Assembly: GCA_003022435.1 (NCBI GenBank)
Contig: PXUA01000014.1
Location: forward strand, 62,001 to 126,000
Source: Bacteroidetes bacterium SW_9_63_38
GTDB taxonomy: Bacteria; Bacteroidota; Rhodothermia; Rhodothermales; Salinibacteraceae
Direction: 5' to 3'
DNA: 64,000 nt
The position numbers were made by a program, and so were the translations under genes. The notes below the pieces were generated by a model that was not told the DNA's origin, did no database searches, and worked only from the letters and a program-made list of their open reading frames with translations. Numbering within the stretch: the first letter of the stretch is position 1; every line of letters begins with the position of its first letter. This document shows, piece by piece, positions 33,528 to 41,972 of this stretch.

Positions 33528-34132
33528 ATGGCAGATCGAAACAACATACGCCCGGTCCCTTCTCGAAATCAGTACTCTGTCGGCGTACGATGCCCACTGG
33601 TCCAGCTCTTGCAACTTCGAGGGCTCCTCGTGTGGATGGTCGGAGTGTCGCTTCTGCTCGGAGCCGTCGGCGTCGCGTCGGCGCAGTCGGAAGAAACGTT
33701 GCCCGAGGTAGAAACCGACTTGACCCACGAAGATGCGCTCCTGCGCGCGTCGAACGCGGACCAGCGTGACGGTTTCGGCGGGGAGTTCGACAGATGGGAG
33801 TCGCGCGGTCATCGGGGCAAAGAATGAAGCGGGGCCGTCCAACAGAACGATCCGTGGCGGCGCGGCCTATGTCTTCGAGCGGACAAACGGGCGCAGGGAG
33901 GAGACAGCAGTTCTCCGGGCACCGGAGCGTGGTCGGAGGTGGGGACGGTTCAGGGCACGACCTCCAAGTCCGACGCGGCGACAGGGACATCACAGATGTA
34001 CGAGCTCACCGACCCGGAGCTTCCGTACGCGGCCGACTCGGCGTCGTACCGCCTCAAGCAGATGGACGAAGGGGGAAAAGGGGTACCTGAGCAAGTCGAT
34101 TGCTGTGAAGGTGGAGGCGCAGATGGAACTCT
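33528..34132 (+). pseudogene. Broken FG-GAP surface/secreted protein gene
   Basis: The first frame (33528-33827) encodes a signal peptide (LLVWMVGVSLLLGAVGVASAQ) and an acidic start. Its continuation lies in another frame (about 33780-33920) with FG-GAP beta-propeller text (TDGSRAVIGAKNEAG, GGAAYVFERTNG). A third frame (about 33924-34075) carries MYELTDPELPYAADSASYRL, typical of the segment before type IX sorting domains in this group. The last part is frame-shifted again (YLSKSIAVKVEA) and cut at 34133 by the 126-bp repeat. Several internal repeats have been deleted. Not functional. Confidence 0.7.
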
Positions 34133-34258
34133 TAGTGCAGCTTCAAACGATCTTTTGGGGAAAGCAGTTTGCTATTGCTCCAAGCTCCAGCTTGAGGTAT
34201 GGACGGACGAGGTCCGTCCAGAGCTCGATTGCACAACGGACCAGTTGAAGCTGCATTA
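34133..34258 (+). repeat. 126-bp TA-flanked repeat, copy 3
   Basis: Complete copy: TA, GTGCAGCTTCAAACG, an internal hairpin CAAGCTCCAGCTTG, a second hairpin GGACGGACGAGGTCCGTCC, then AGTTGAAGCTGCA and TTA. The 11-bp ends TGCAGCTTCAA/TTGAAGCTGCA are exact inverse copies and both sides carry TA. It interrupts the FG-GAP pseudogene. Confidence 0.9.
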
Positions 34259-34442
34259 GGGACGTCCCCAGATCCGGCGCGCGCGAGTCCCCGTCCGGTT
34301 CTCGGTGCCGAACGGGTACCAACTCGCCCACCGTGTCTCGGCGACGCACCCGCTCGCAAAGCAGGCTCTGATCCCACAACGAGGATAGGGGCTGCCGCGG
34401 TGACCGGCAGCTCCCTTTTGTATGAGGGGGATGTCGGCGCTG
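34259..34442. other. Spacer after repeat copy 3
   Basis: No gene. It contains GCACCCGCTCGCAAAGCAGG (34346-34365), which recurs with few changes at 38467-38486, directly attached to truncated repeat copy 4. Confidence 0.4.
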
Positions 34443-35978
34443 TCACGAGCGCTGGGGGCGAAGCGCTAGCACACTTCCTACCGTCAGATTGATGGCCGCT
34501 CCGATGGCCGTGTACCAGGGCCACCCGATCGTGCGCAGGTCTTGTGCCTGCACGGTCGCGTCCGACGGAGTGAGCACAAAGAGCCAGCCCTCGGTGGGGC
34601 TGTGCCAGACGCCGAAGATGATGATAACCATGGCGCCGATGGAGACGACGAACGCGACGAGGGCGTCGAGCTGCTGTGTACCGTTGTGCCAGAGGCCCAG
34701 TAGAAAGGCGCCGAGCAGGCCGCCGTACGTGAAGGAGGCAATGGACAGGCCCAGCTCCACCACCGGATTGTTGCTGTCCTGGAAGAGGCCCGCGAAGCCG
34801 ATGAAAACGACGCCCCAGAAGAGGGTAAGCAGGCGAGAGACGAGCACGCCGCGGTCGTCGTTCAGGGTTTGCCCGAAGAGACGGGTGTAGACGTCGTTGA
34901 CCGAGGAGGAGGCCAGGGCGTTGAGCGAGGAGGAGAGCGAGCTCATGGCCGCGGCGACGATGCCGGCCAGGATGAGGCCCGATAGGCCCGCCGGCAGCCC
35001 CTCTATGATGTACTTCGGAAACACCTCGTCGGAGCGCTGCAACCCGAGTGCCTCAATCGAAGCGCCGTCGTAGTGCGCCCACAGCAGGAGGCCCACGCCG
35101 AGGAAGAGGGCAAATTGCAGCATGACGATGACGGCACTGCCGATGATGGCCTTTTGGCTGTCGGCCTTGTCCCGGCAGGCCAGGAGGCGTTGCACGATCA
35201 GCTGGTCGGTACCGTGGGACGCCATGGAGAAGATGGCTCCCGCCACGACGGCCGTTCCCAGCGTGTACGGCATCGTAAACCAGCGCCCGAGCGAGTGGTC
35301 GACGCCGAGGTCGATCAGGTTCGTTTTTCCGGCCTCGACCGCTGTGCCCCACCAGCCGACCGGCACATCGCCCCACAGAAACCCGATGGCGGCCAGGGCG
35401 CCGCCCACGTACAGGAGCATCTGCACCACGTCCATCCACACCACCGCCTTGATGCCGCCCACGAGCGTGTAGATGGCCGTGACGACGCCGATCACGAGGA
35501 TAATCTGGAAATAGCTAATGGACAGGCCCGCGGTGTCGGCAATCACCTTGAGGGGAATGGCGGTGGCGAAGAGGCGCACGCCGTCGGCCAGCAGGCGCGT
35601 GACCAGGAATGTGATCGACGCGGCGCCCTGCGTGAGCCGTCCGTAGCGGTTGCCCAGGAAGGCGTAGGCCGTCTCCAGCTGTCCGGCGTAGTAGTGGGGG
35701 AGGAAGTAGACGGCGACGACGATGCGCCCGGCCAGATAGCCGAGCGTGATCTGGAGAAAGGTGAGCGAGCCGCCGTACGCCACCGCGGGAACGCCGACCA
35801 CGGTGAGCGTGCTCGTCTCCGTGGCCACGACCGAGAAGCAGACGGCCCACCACGGCAGGTCGCGGCTCCCCAGAAAATAGTCGGACATAGAGGTCTGGGC
35901 GCCGCCCGACCAGATCCCGAACGCGGCCACGCCGAGCAGGTAGACGACCAGAACGACGAGGTCGAGCGTGGTGAGCAT
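34443..35978 (-). CDS. Sodium:solute symporter (SSS family)
   Basis: 511 residues with about 13 membrane helices. The SSS signature features are seen: DYFLGSRDLPWWAVCFS near residue 33, SVVATETSTLTVVGVP for the sodium site region, and the GGIKAVVWMDVVQML segment near residue 180. It follows the kinase and asparaginase genes on the same strand with gaps of about 70-80 bp, so it probably imports an amino sugar, sugar-peptide or related solute used by them (inferred). Confidence 0.9.
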   Translation of the reverse strand: MLTTLDLVVLVVYLLGVAAFGIWSGGAQTSMSDYFLGSRDLPWWAVCFSVVATETSTLTVVGVPAVAYGGSLTFLQITLGYLAGRIVVAVYFLPHYYAGQLETAYAFLGNRYGRLTQGAASITFLVTRLLADGVRLFATAIPLKVIADTAGLSISYFQIILVIGVVTAIYTLVGGIKAVVWMDVVQMLLYVGGALAAIGFLWGDVPVGWWGTAVEAGKTNLIDLGVDHSLGRWFTMPYTLGTAVVAGAIFSMASHGTDQLIVQRLLACRDKADSQKAIIGSAVIVMLQFALFLGVGLLLWAHYDGASIEALGLQRSDEVFPKYIIEGLPAGLSGLILAGIVAAAMSSLSSSLNALASSSVNDVYTRLFGQTLNDDRGVLVSRLLTLFWGVVFIGFAGLFQDSNNPVVELGLSIASFTYGGLLGAFLLGLWHNGTQQLDALVAFVVSIGAMVIIIFGVWHSPTEGWLFVLTPSDATVQAQDLRTIGWPWYTAIGAAINLTVGSVLALRPQRS

Positions 35979-36055
35979 GAGGCGAGAAGCGTGGGTGGAG
36001 AGAGCATGGGAGAAAAGGGCGCGAGGGAGGAGGGCGTGGGAGAAAAGGGGGGCGG

Positions 36056-36976
36056 TTACGGCTCTGGGACGAGGCGGCGAGCGCGGCGGAGGGCGCCGAG
36101 GACGGGAGGCGACTCTAGTCGCTGAATGGACCCATCCGGCTCGCAGTCACGGAGGGCGTCCCGGAGCGCCTGATCGTAGTGCTCGTTCGTCGTCAGGCCG
36201 CCGAGAACAGTGAGGCGAGAGGCGACATTCGTTGTTCGCGCTTTGAGCCAGTCGAGCTGGCGGGCGAGGGCCGAGACCTGCTCGTGGAGAATGCGCGCGG
36301 CGACCGAGTCGTCCGCACGGGCGGCTGCTACGACGATCGGGGCTACGTCCGGCAAGGCCAACGCGTCCGTATGTGCCGTTTGCAGAAAGTCGGTCCGGTC
36401 GTTGAGGGCGAAGGCGTCAAACACGCGATCGCGAAGAGTTGTGTCGCGCCCGCCGTCCAGGGCCTCGGCGACGGCGCGGAGCCCCGCGCGGCCCAGGGCG
36501 TGGCCGCTGCCGTCGTCGCCCAGTTGCGGCCCCCAGCCGCCGGCACGCACGATCGTCCCGTCGTGCGTGCGGGCCAGGACCAGCGAGCCCGTGCCCGCAA
36601 TCACGATGACGCCGCTGCTGGTGTCGTACGCGGCGTCGAGTGCAATGATGCCGTCGTGCACTACCTCGACGTGGACGCGAAGGCCGGGACGGGCCAGGGC
36701 GGTGTCCAGGGCCTCTGCGAGGTGCGACTGCACGGACGGCGATCCGGCGCCCGAGATCCCCGCCGCGAGCACGAGACGCTCGATGCCTTCACGCTCCGCG
36801 AGCGCGGCGTCGACGAGAGCAGAAAGGCGGGACACGGCAGTCTCCTCCCCGACGCGATTGGGATTGGCTCCGGGGCCCTCTCGTTCGATAGATTCGCCCT
36901 CGTCGCTTCGTTCGCCCCGGAGACGGGTACGGGAGCCGCCGACATCCAGACCGAGGAGGAGCGTGGAGGAGCCCAT
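36056..36976 (-). CDS. BadF/BadG-type ATPase, probable N-acetylglucosamine kinase
   Basis: 306 residues of the ASKHA kinase fold. Phosphate-1 motif LLGLDVGGSRTR at the start, phosphate-2 VIVIAGTGSLVLAR near residue 122 and the GGWGPQLGDDGSGHALGRAGL block, which is the hallmark of the N-acetylglucosamine kinase branch of the BadF family. It lies between the glycosylasparaginase and the symporter. It would phosphorylate GlcNAc or a related sugar released from cell wall or glycoprotein. Confidence 0.85.
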   Translation of the reverse strand: MGSSTLLLGLDVGGSRTRLRGERSDEGESIEREGPGANPNRVGEETAVSRLSALVDAALAEREGIERLVLAAGISGAGSPSVQSHLAEALDTALARPGLRVHVEVVHDGIIALDAAYDTSSGVIVIAGTGSLVLARTHDGTIVRAGGWGPQLGDDGSGHALGRAGLRAVAEALDGGRDTTLRDRVFDAFALNDRTDFLQTAHTDALALPDVAPIVVAAARADDSVAARILHEQVSALARQLDWLKARTTNVASRLTVLGGLTTNEHYDQALRDALRDCEPDGSIQRLESPPVLGALRRARRLVPEP

Positions 36977-37047
36977 GCGGTGATTCCGAGGCGGTCAGCG
37001 TATCGGGAGTCGTCGGTAGAGGAGGGGGCACCGTAGACGCGAGAGCG

Positions 37048-37980
37048 CTATCCGTCCGCGTCCATGTGGCCGGCCTCGATCATTCTTCCTCCGTCGGGGG
37101 TGTCCCGAGCGGTGTCGAAGCCGGACTGAAGGCTGTACGCGCCGATTTCGCCGTCTGTGTTGAGGGCGAGGACGCCCACCTGCACATCCGAGAGATTGTC
37201 GTGCCACCGATCAATCCGCTCGACAACGCGGCGACAGGCGGCCTGGGGAGAGGCGCCTTGCCGCATCGTTTCCACGGCGAGGTGCGAGCCGGCCACGCGC
37301 ATGATGGCCTCGCCCCAGCCAGTGGCACAGGCCGCCCCGACGGCCCCGTCCACGTACAGCCCGGCCCCGATGAGCGGCGAATCGCCGACGCGCCCGTGTC
37401 GTTTCCAGGCCGTCCCGCTCGTCGTGCACGCCCCCGCGAGTCGCCCCGCCGTGTCGAGGGCCAGCATGCCGATGGTATCGTGGCTGCCTGCGCCGGGGGC
37501 ATTTTCGATGTTCGGTGTGGGACGGTCCGCCGCGTCGGCGTTCGCCCGCCATTCGTCCCAGTCGCGACGGGAGGCCTCCGTGAGCAGAGCCGTCGGCTCG
37601 AAGCCCTGTTCGACGGCAAAGTCGCGAGCGCCCTTGCCCGCCAGCATGATGTGGGGCGTCTCCTCCATCACGGCTCGCGCTACAGAGATAGGGTGCTGGA
37701 TGTCCTCCAGCGCCGCGACTGCGCCGCAGTGACCGTCGGCGTCCATGAGGCAGGCGTCGAGGGTCACGTCGCCTGTGCGGTCCGGATACCCGCCGCGCCC
37801 TACAGTACGCACGTCGGGGTCGGCCTCGGAGACGCGGACGCCCTGCTCCACGGCGTCGAGGGCCGCGCCGTCGTCGGTTAGCACCGCCCACGCCGCGTCG
37901 TTGGCGGCGCGGCCGTGCTGCCACGTCGAAACGACGACCGGGGCCGAAGTCGAAGCGGCGTTGGCGGAAGCAGAAGACAT
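37048..37980 (-). CDS. N4-(beta-N-acetylglucosaminyl)-L-asparaginase family Ntn hydrolase
   Basis: 310 residues. The precursor self-cleaves before the nucleophile Thr169 (GAGSHDTIGMLALD), giving alpha and beta chains. Further family blocks are ALDAVEQGVRVSEADPDV and the GRVGDSPLIGAGLYVDG segment after the nucleophile. The ATG at 37980 starts the protein without a signal peptide, so it is probably cytoplasmic here. It releases GlcNAc-amine from Asn or hydrolyses related beta-aspartyl compounds; the kinase and symporter genes follow it. Confidence 0.88.
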   Translation of the reverse strand: MSSASANAASTSAPVVVSTWQHGRAANDAAWAVLTDDGAALDAVEQGVRVSEADPDVRTVGRGGYPDRTGDVTLDACLMDADGHCGAVAALEDIQHPISVARAVMEETPHIMLAGKGARDFAVEQGFEPTALLTEASRRDWDEWRANADAADRPTPNIENAPGAGSHDTIGMLALDTAGRLAGACTTSGTAWKRHGRVGDSPLIGAGLYVDGAVGAACATGWGEAIMRVAGSHLAVETMRQGASPQAACRRVVERIDRWHDNLSDVQVGVLALNTDGEIGAYSLQSGFDTARDTPDGGRMIEAGHMDADG

Positions 37981-38369
37981 AGACGACAGGTAGAACGACG
38001 ACAAACGGATGCCGGTCGAAGATACGCACGCCGCGGAAGAGGATGCAAATCCGTACACGGTCGGGCCCGGCGCTCACGTCCAGTTCGGCGAGGAGCCCAG
38101 AAGCGTATTCAGTGCCCTATGCATCCCCACGTCTGCTCAGTGCGGGCAGACAGATTGGTCGTAGGCGAAAGCACCGCTGGCGTCCCTGGGAGCGGTTCAG
38201 AACCTGTTTGGCGGGACGTTTACTGCCACTCCGGAGAGTACTCGGTCGCGTCCATTTAGATGCCCCTGCTCCCAGCGCTGCGACTTCGTGGATCTCGCGC
38301 AAAATGGCTTCTGCATTGGAGATCTGAGATCTCCTCCCTGGTAGCTCCGCTCTGGCACACCAGTGTGCC
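37981..38369. other. Gene-free stretch with two perfect short hairpins
   Basis: No gene. GGAGATCTGAGATCTCC (38318-38334) and GGCACACCAGTGTGCC (38354-38369) are perfect hairpins; the second directly adjoins the TA of repeat copy 4. Neither has a U-run. Confidence 0.45.
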
Positions 38370-38466
38370 TAGTGCAGCTTCAAACGATCTTTTGGGGAAA
38401 GCAGTTTGCTATTGCTCCACGCTCCAGCTTGAGGTATGGACGGACGAGGTCCGTCCAAAGCTCGAT
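38369..38466 (+). repeat. 126-bp TA-flanked repeat, copy 4 (3' truncated)
   Basis: The left end and both internal parts are intact (GTGCAGCTTCAAACG, GGACGGACGAGGTCCGTCC), but the match stops at CTCGAT (38466). It is fused to GCACCCGCTCGCAAAACAGG, a sequence that otherwise lies about 90 bp beyond repeat copy 3. A deletion or recombination between such arrangements is likely. It lies just after the gpsA stop. Confidence 0.85.
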
Positions 38467-38518
38467 GCACCCGCTCGCAAAACAGGTTCTCATCGTTCAA
38501 TCGTCCTGCGTCGCTCGA

Positions 38519-39502
38519 CTACTCAAGCATGGGGTCGGGGTTTTCCGACGAGCGCTCTCCCTCGAACAGAATCGTGTAGACCCGCTCCGTGATGGGCATG
38601 TCGAGGTCGTATCGGTCGGCGAGCCCGCGGATGGCGTGGGTCGTGGGGACCCCCTCCGCAATCATCGACATGTCCTCGCGGATCTGATCCAGATCTTTGC
38701 CCCTGCCGAGCTGCTCGCCCACGTACCGGTTTCGGCTATGGCCGCTCATGCAGGTCGCGACGAGGTCGCCGAGCCCGGCCAGTCCGTTGAACGTCTGGCT
38801 CGAGGCGCCCATGGCCTTGCCGAGCTCGCGGATTTCCGAGAAGCCGCGCGTGATGATTGATGCTTTCGAGTTGTCGCCGTAGCCGATGCCGTCGCTAATA
38901 CCGGCCGCGATGGCGAGCACGTTTGTGGCGGCCCCGCCGATTTCCACCCCCGTCACGTCCGTACTCGGGAGAACACGCAGATTGTCGGCCATGAAAGTGT
39001 TCTGGATATTTTCGGCAACCTTGCGCTTCGGAGCGGCAGCCACGACGGTCGTCGGAAGCCCCTGCGCCACCTCCTCTGAGTGGCTCGGCCCGTGCAGCAC
39101 GCCGGTGTGGGTCTGGGGCACGGCGCCGAACATGCCGTCCAGCACCTCCGTCATGGTCATGAGTGTAGCGCTGTCAATCCCCTTCGCGAGGGACACGACG
39201 GTATTCGCATACTGCTGATGGGGGCGCATCTTCTCGACCACGTCTCGGAGCTTCTGCGACGGTACGGCCACCGCCCACATGCTGGCGGACTTCGCGGCTT
39301 CTTCGATGTCGGAGGTCACGCGGACGGACTCCGGAATGTCCACGTCGGACAAGTACTTCGGATTCCGACGCGTCTCTCGGATCCTATTGGTTTGCTCCTG
39401 GCGGCGGGCCCAGAGGGTCACGTTGCGGCCCGACGACGCGAGGTGGACGGAAAGAGCCGTTCCCCAGCTCCCGGCTCCGAAGATCGTAACGTTCGAGGAC
39501 AT
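38519..39502 (-). CDS. gpsA: NAD(P)H-dependent glycerol-3-phosphate dehydrogenase
   Basis: 327-residue enzyme making sn-glycerol 3-phosphate for phospholipids. The Rossmann motif NVTIFGAGSWGTALSVHLA is at the start. The conserved SLAKGIDS (catalytic Lys), GPSHSEEVAQGLPT, and the later GLGDLVATCMSGHSRN block are all seen. Length is normal. Upstream of it (39503-40081) is a long divergent spacer. Confidence 0.95.
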   Translation of the reverse strand: MSSNVTIFGAGSWGTALSVHLASSGRNVTLWARRQEQTNRIRETRRNPKYLSDVDIPESVRVTSDIEEAAKSASMWAVAVPSQKLRDVVEKMRPHQQYANTVVSLAKGIDSATLMTMTEVLDGMFGAVPQTHTGVLHGPSHSEEVAQGLPTTVVAAAPKRKVAENIQNTFMADNLRVLPSTDVTGVEIGGAATNVLAIAAGISDGIGYGDNSKASIITRGFSEIRELGKAMGASSQTFNGLAGLGDLVATCMSGHSRNRYVGEQLGRGKDLDQIREDMSMIAEGVPTTHAIRGLADRYDLDMPITERVYTILFEGERSSENPDPMLE

Positions 39503-40081
39503 AAGTGTGGTCGGCGAGTGAGGGGGAGGTGATACAACAGGTCCATCTCGTCCAACGAGGGCGGGGCGGGGACCCCGCGCCGTCCTGCAGCTGGTGAGGA
39601 AATCCTCCGAGGGGGGCGCGATCCCCTCTCCTCATTCCATTCGAATCGGCACAGTTTCTGCCCGAGAGACGGAAGCGCTTTTGAGAATGTTTGCGGGTAC
39701 GTTTCTACCCACTTCGTGAGACCCACTGTTCTAAAATGCAAGGGAACACGCAGCGGTTCGCAATTGGACGGACGATGATGAGGAAGAAAATCTCGCGAAT
39801 CACGCACACTCCATTTTAACATTCTCGTTGGACAGTTGCGAATCTACGCAGGCGGCGGTGCAGGCGATTGCGTGTTTGCATTCTCTGCTGAGGATGGACG
39901 GCTCGTCCGCCTCCGCTCATTCCGGGCAGAGGGGGCGCTCAGCTGCACAATGGCCTCCCACGTCCGGCCACCCGCCAACGTGCTTTCCCTGGAACCTTCG
40001 GAGGGGAACTTGATCTGGCGGCGTCGCGCCCGTTTCTTCTGTGGACGCCTTCGCCCTTCCGTTCTCGCGCCCCGTCTTTTC
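39503..40081. other. Divergent spacer between gpsA and the second symporter
   Basis: 579 bp without a recognisable gene. The symporter frame stays open back to 39836, but this part is Arg/Ser/Pro-rich and not like the family. Both genes' promoters must be here. A GGCGGGGCGGGGACCCCGC run lies near 39560. Confidence 0.4.
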
Positions 40082-41920
40082 GTGACGCTCCTCGACTGGC
40101 TGTTCGTCGTCGGCTACCTTGTGTTCTCGTTCGGGATCGCGCTGTACTACTATCGGCGCGCGGGGCAGGACACCTCGGAGTTTTTTCTGTCGGGGCGCGC
40201 CATGCCGTGGTGGCTGGCGGGGACGAGCATGGTGGCGACCACGTTTGCCGTCGACACGCCGCTGCTGGTGACGGAGATCGTGGCCACGGACGGGATTGCG
40301 GGCAACTGGCTGTGGTGGAACGCGGCAATCGGGGGCATGCTCACCGTGTTCTTCTTTGCGCGCCTCTGGCGCCGCAGCGGGGTGATGACCGATGTGGAGT
40401 TCGTGGAATTTCGGTACAGCGGGCGGGTGGCGGCGTGGCTTCGGGGCCTGAAGGCCGTCTTCTTCGGGCTACTGATGAACGTGCTCATCATCGGGTGGGT
40501 GTCGCTGGCGATGGAGACGGTGATCGACCGCCTCTTTCCGGAGCTCACGCTGCTGGGGCGGGCGTCGTTTTCGGTGCTAGGGCCGGACGTGAGCGCGGCG
40601 CTTATCGTCGTGGCGGGGCTGCTCCTCCTGGTGTCCGTCTACGCGTTGCTGTCGGGCCTGTGGGGGGTGATGGTGACGGACGTGTTTCAGTTTGTGGTGG
40701 CGATGGGGGGGACGATCGCGCTGGCGATCTTCGTCCTTGACGTGCCGGAAGTGGGCGGGGTGCAGGGCCTGCGCAAGCAGCTGCCCGATCAGACGTTCAA
40801 TCTGTTGCCCACGGTGGGACAGGCGGCGGAGGGGGCGGCCACGTTTTCGCTGTCAGCGCTCGCCTTCGCGGCGTACGCGGGGGTGCAGTGGTGGGCAAGT
40901 TGGTACCCGGGGGCCGAGCCGGGTGGGGGCGGCTACGTGGCGCAGCGCATGATGAGCGCAAAGAACGAGACCCACGCGCTGTTTGCAACCCTCTGGTTCA
41001 CAATTGCGCACTACTGCCTGCGGCCCTGGCCCTGGATTATCGTAGCGCTGGCGTCGCTGGTGCTGTACCCGGACCTGTCGGAGCCGCGGGCGGGATTCGT
41101 ACTCGTGATGCGCGACGTGCTGCCGGCGGGCATGCTGGGCCTGCTCTTTGCAGCGTTCCTGGCGGCGTTCATGAGTACGGTGTCGACGCAGCTCAACTGG
41201 GGCGTCTCGTACCTGGTCAACGACTTCTGGGCCCGCTTCGTACGGCCGGAGGCCGACGATAAGCACTACGTCTTGGTCTCGCGCGTGCTCACATTCGGGG
41301 TGGCGCTGCTGAGTCTCATCGTCACGCTTTTTCTCGATACCATCGCGGAGGCATGGGGATTGCTCCTTTCTGCCTCGGCCGGGCTGGGACTCGTGCTCAT
41401 CCTGCGCTGGTACTGGTGGCGCGTGAATGCGTGGAGCGAAATGGCGGCGACGGTGGCCCCGATTCTCTTGACCGTCGCGGCGCTCGTGCTCAACGCGTTC
41501 GGGGTGCAGGTGCCGGGGCTCCAGGCCGAGTTCCCCGTGAACCTCTACGCAGTGGTTGGCTTTACGACCATTGTGTGGCTGGCCGCCACGTTCCTCACCC
41601 GCCCCACGGATGAGGACACGCTGGATGCGTTTTACCGCACCGTCCATCCCGGCGGGCCCGGATGGGCGCCGGTGGCCGAGCGGCATCCGGACGTGACGCC
41701 GGATCAAGGGCTCGGGCGGCTCGCGGTGGACTGGTTGCTGGGGGTCGTGCTCGTGTACGCCACCCTCTTCGGGGTCGGCTACCTGATCCTGGGCTGGACC
41801 GTCTGGGGACTGGGGGGCGTAATGATTGCGGGGGGAGCGGCGACGCTCCTGTGGCGGGACCTGCAGTGGGACGCGGTGTCGCTGTTCGATCCGACGGACG
41901 CCTCGGAGACATCGGGGTGA
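40082..41920 (+). CDS. Sodium:solute symporter-like permease
   Basis: 612 residues from a GTG start (VTLLDWLFVVGYLVFSFGI), chosen because family members begin at this point; an ATG at 39950 is the alternative. About 13-14 membrane helices. EFFLSGRAMPWWLAGTSMV and VATTFAVDTPLLVTEIVA match the sodium-site region of the SSS family. A long extra C-terminal region with two helices follows residue 520. The next gene (GH3 lipoprotein) begins 52 bp later, so co-transcription is likely; uptake of cell-wall sugars or sugar-peptides is inferred. Confidence 0.85.
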   Translation: MTLLDWLFVVGYLVFSFGIALYYYRRAGQDTSEFFLSGRAMPWWLAGTSMVATTFAVDTPLLVTEIVATDGIAGNWLWWNAAIGGMLTVFFFARLWRRSGVMTDVEFVEFRYSGRVAAWLRGLKAVFFGLLMNVLIIGWVSLAMETVIDRLFPELTLLGRASFSVLGPDVSAALIVVAGLLLLVSVYALLSGLWGVMVTDVFQFVVAMGGTIALAIFVLDVPEVGGVQGLRKQLPDQTFNLLPTVGQAAEGAATFSLSALAFAAYAGVQWWASWYPGAEPGGGGYVAQRMMSAKNETHALFATLWFTIAHYCLRPWPWIIVALASLVLYPDLSEPRAGFVLVMRDVLPAGMLGLLFAAFLAAFMSTVSTQLNWGVSYLVNDFWARFVRPEADDKHYVLVSRVLTFGVALLSLIVTLFLDTIAEAWGLLLSASAGLGLVLILRWYWWRVNAWSEMAATVAPILLTVAALVLNAFGVQVPGLQAEFPVNLYAVVGFTTIVWLAATFLTRPTDEDTLDAFYRTVHPGGPGWAPVAERHPDVTPDQGLGRLAVDWLLGVVLVYATLFGVGYLILGWTVWGLGGVMIAGGAATLLWRDLQWDAVSLFDPTDASETSG

Positions 41921-41972
41921 GGTGGGCGTTGGGGGCCAAATTGGTTTGCACTGCTCTCGTTCGGTGGTTGGT

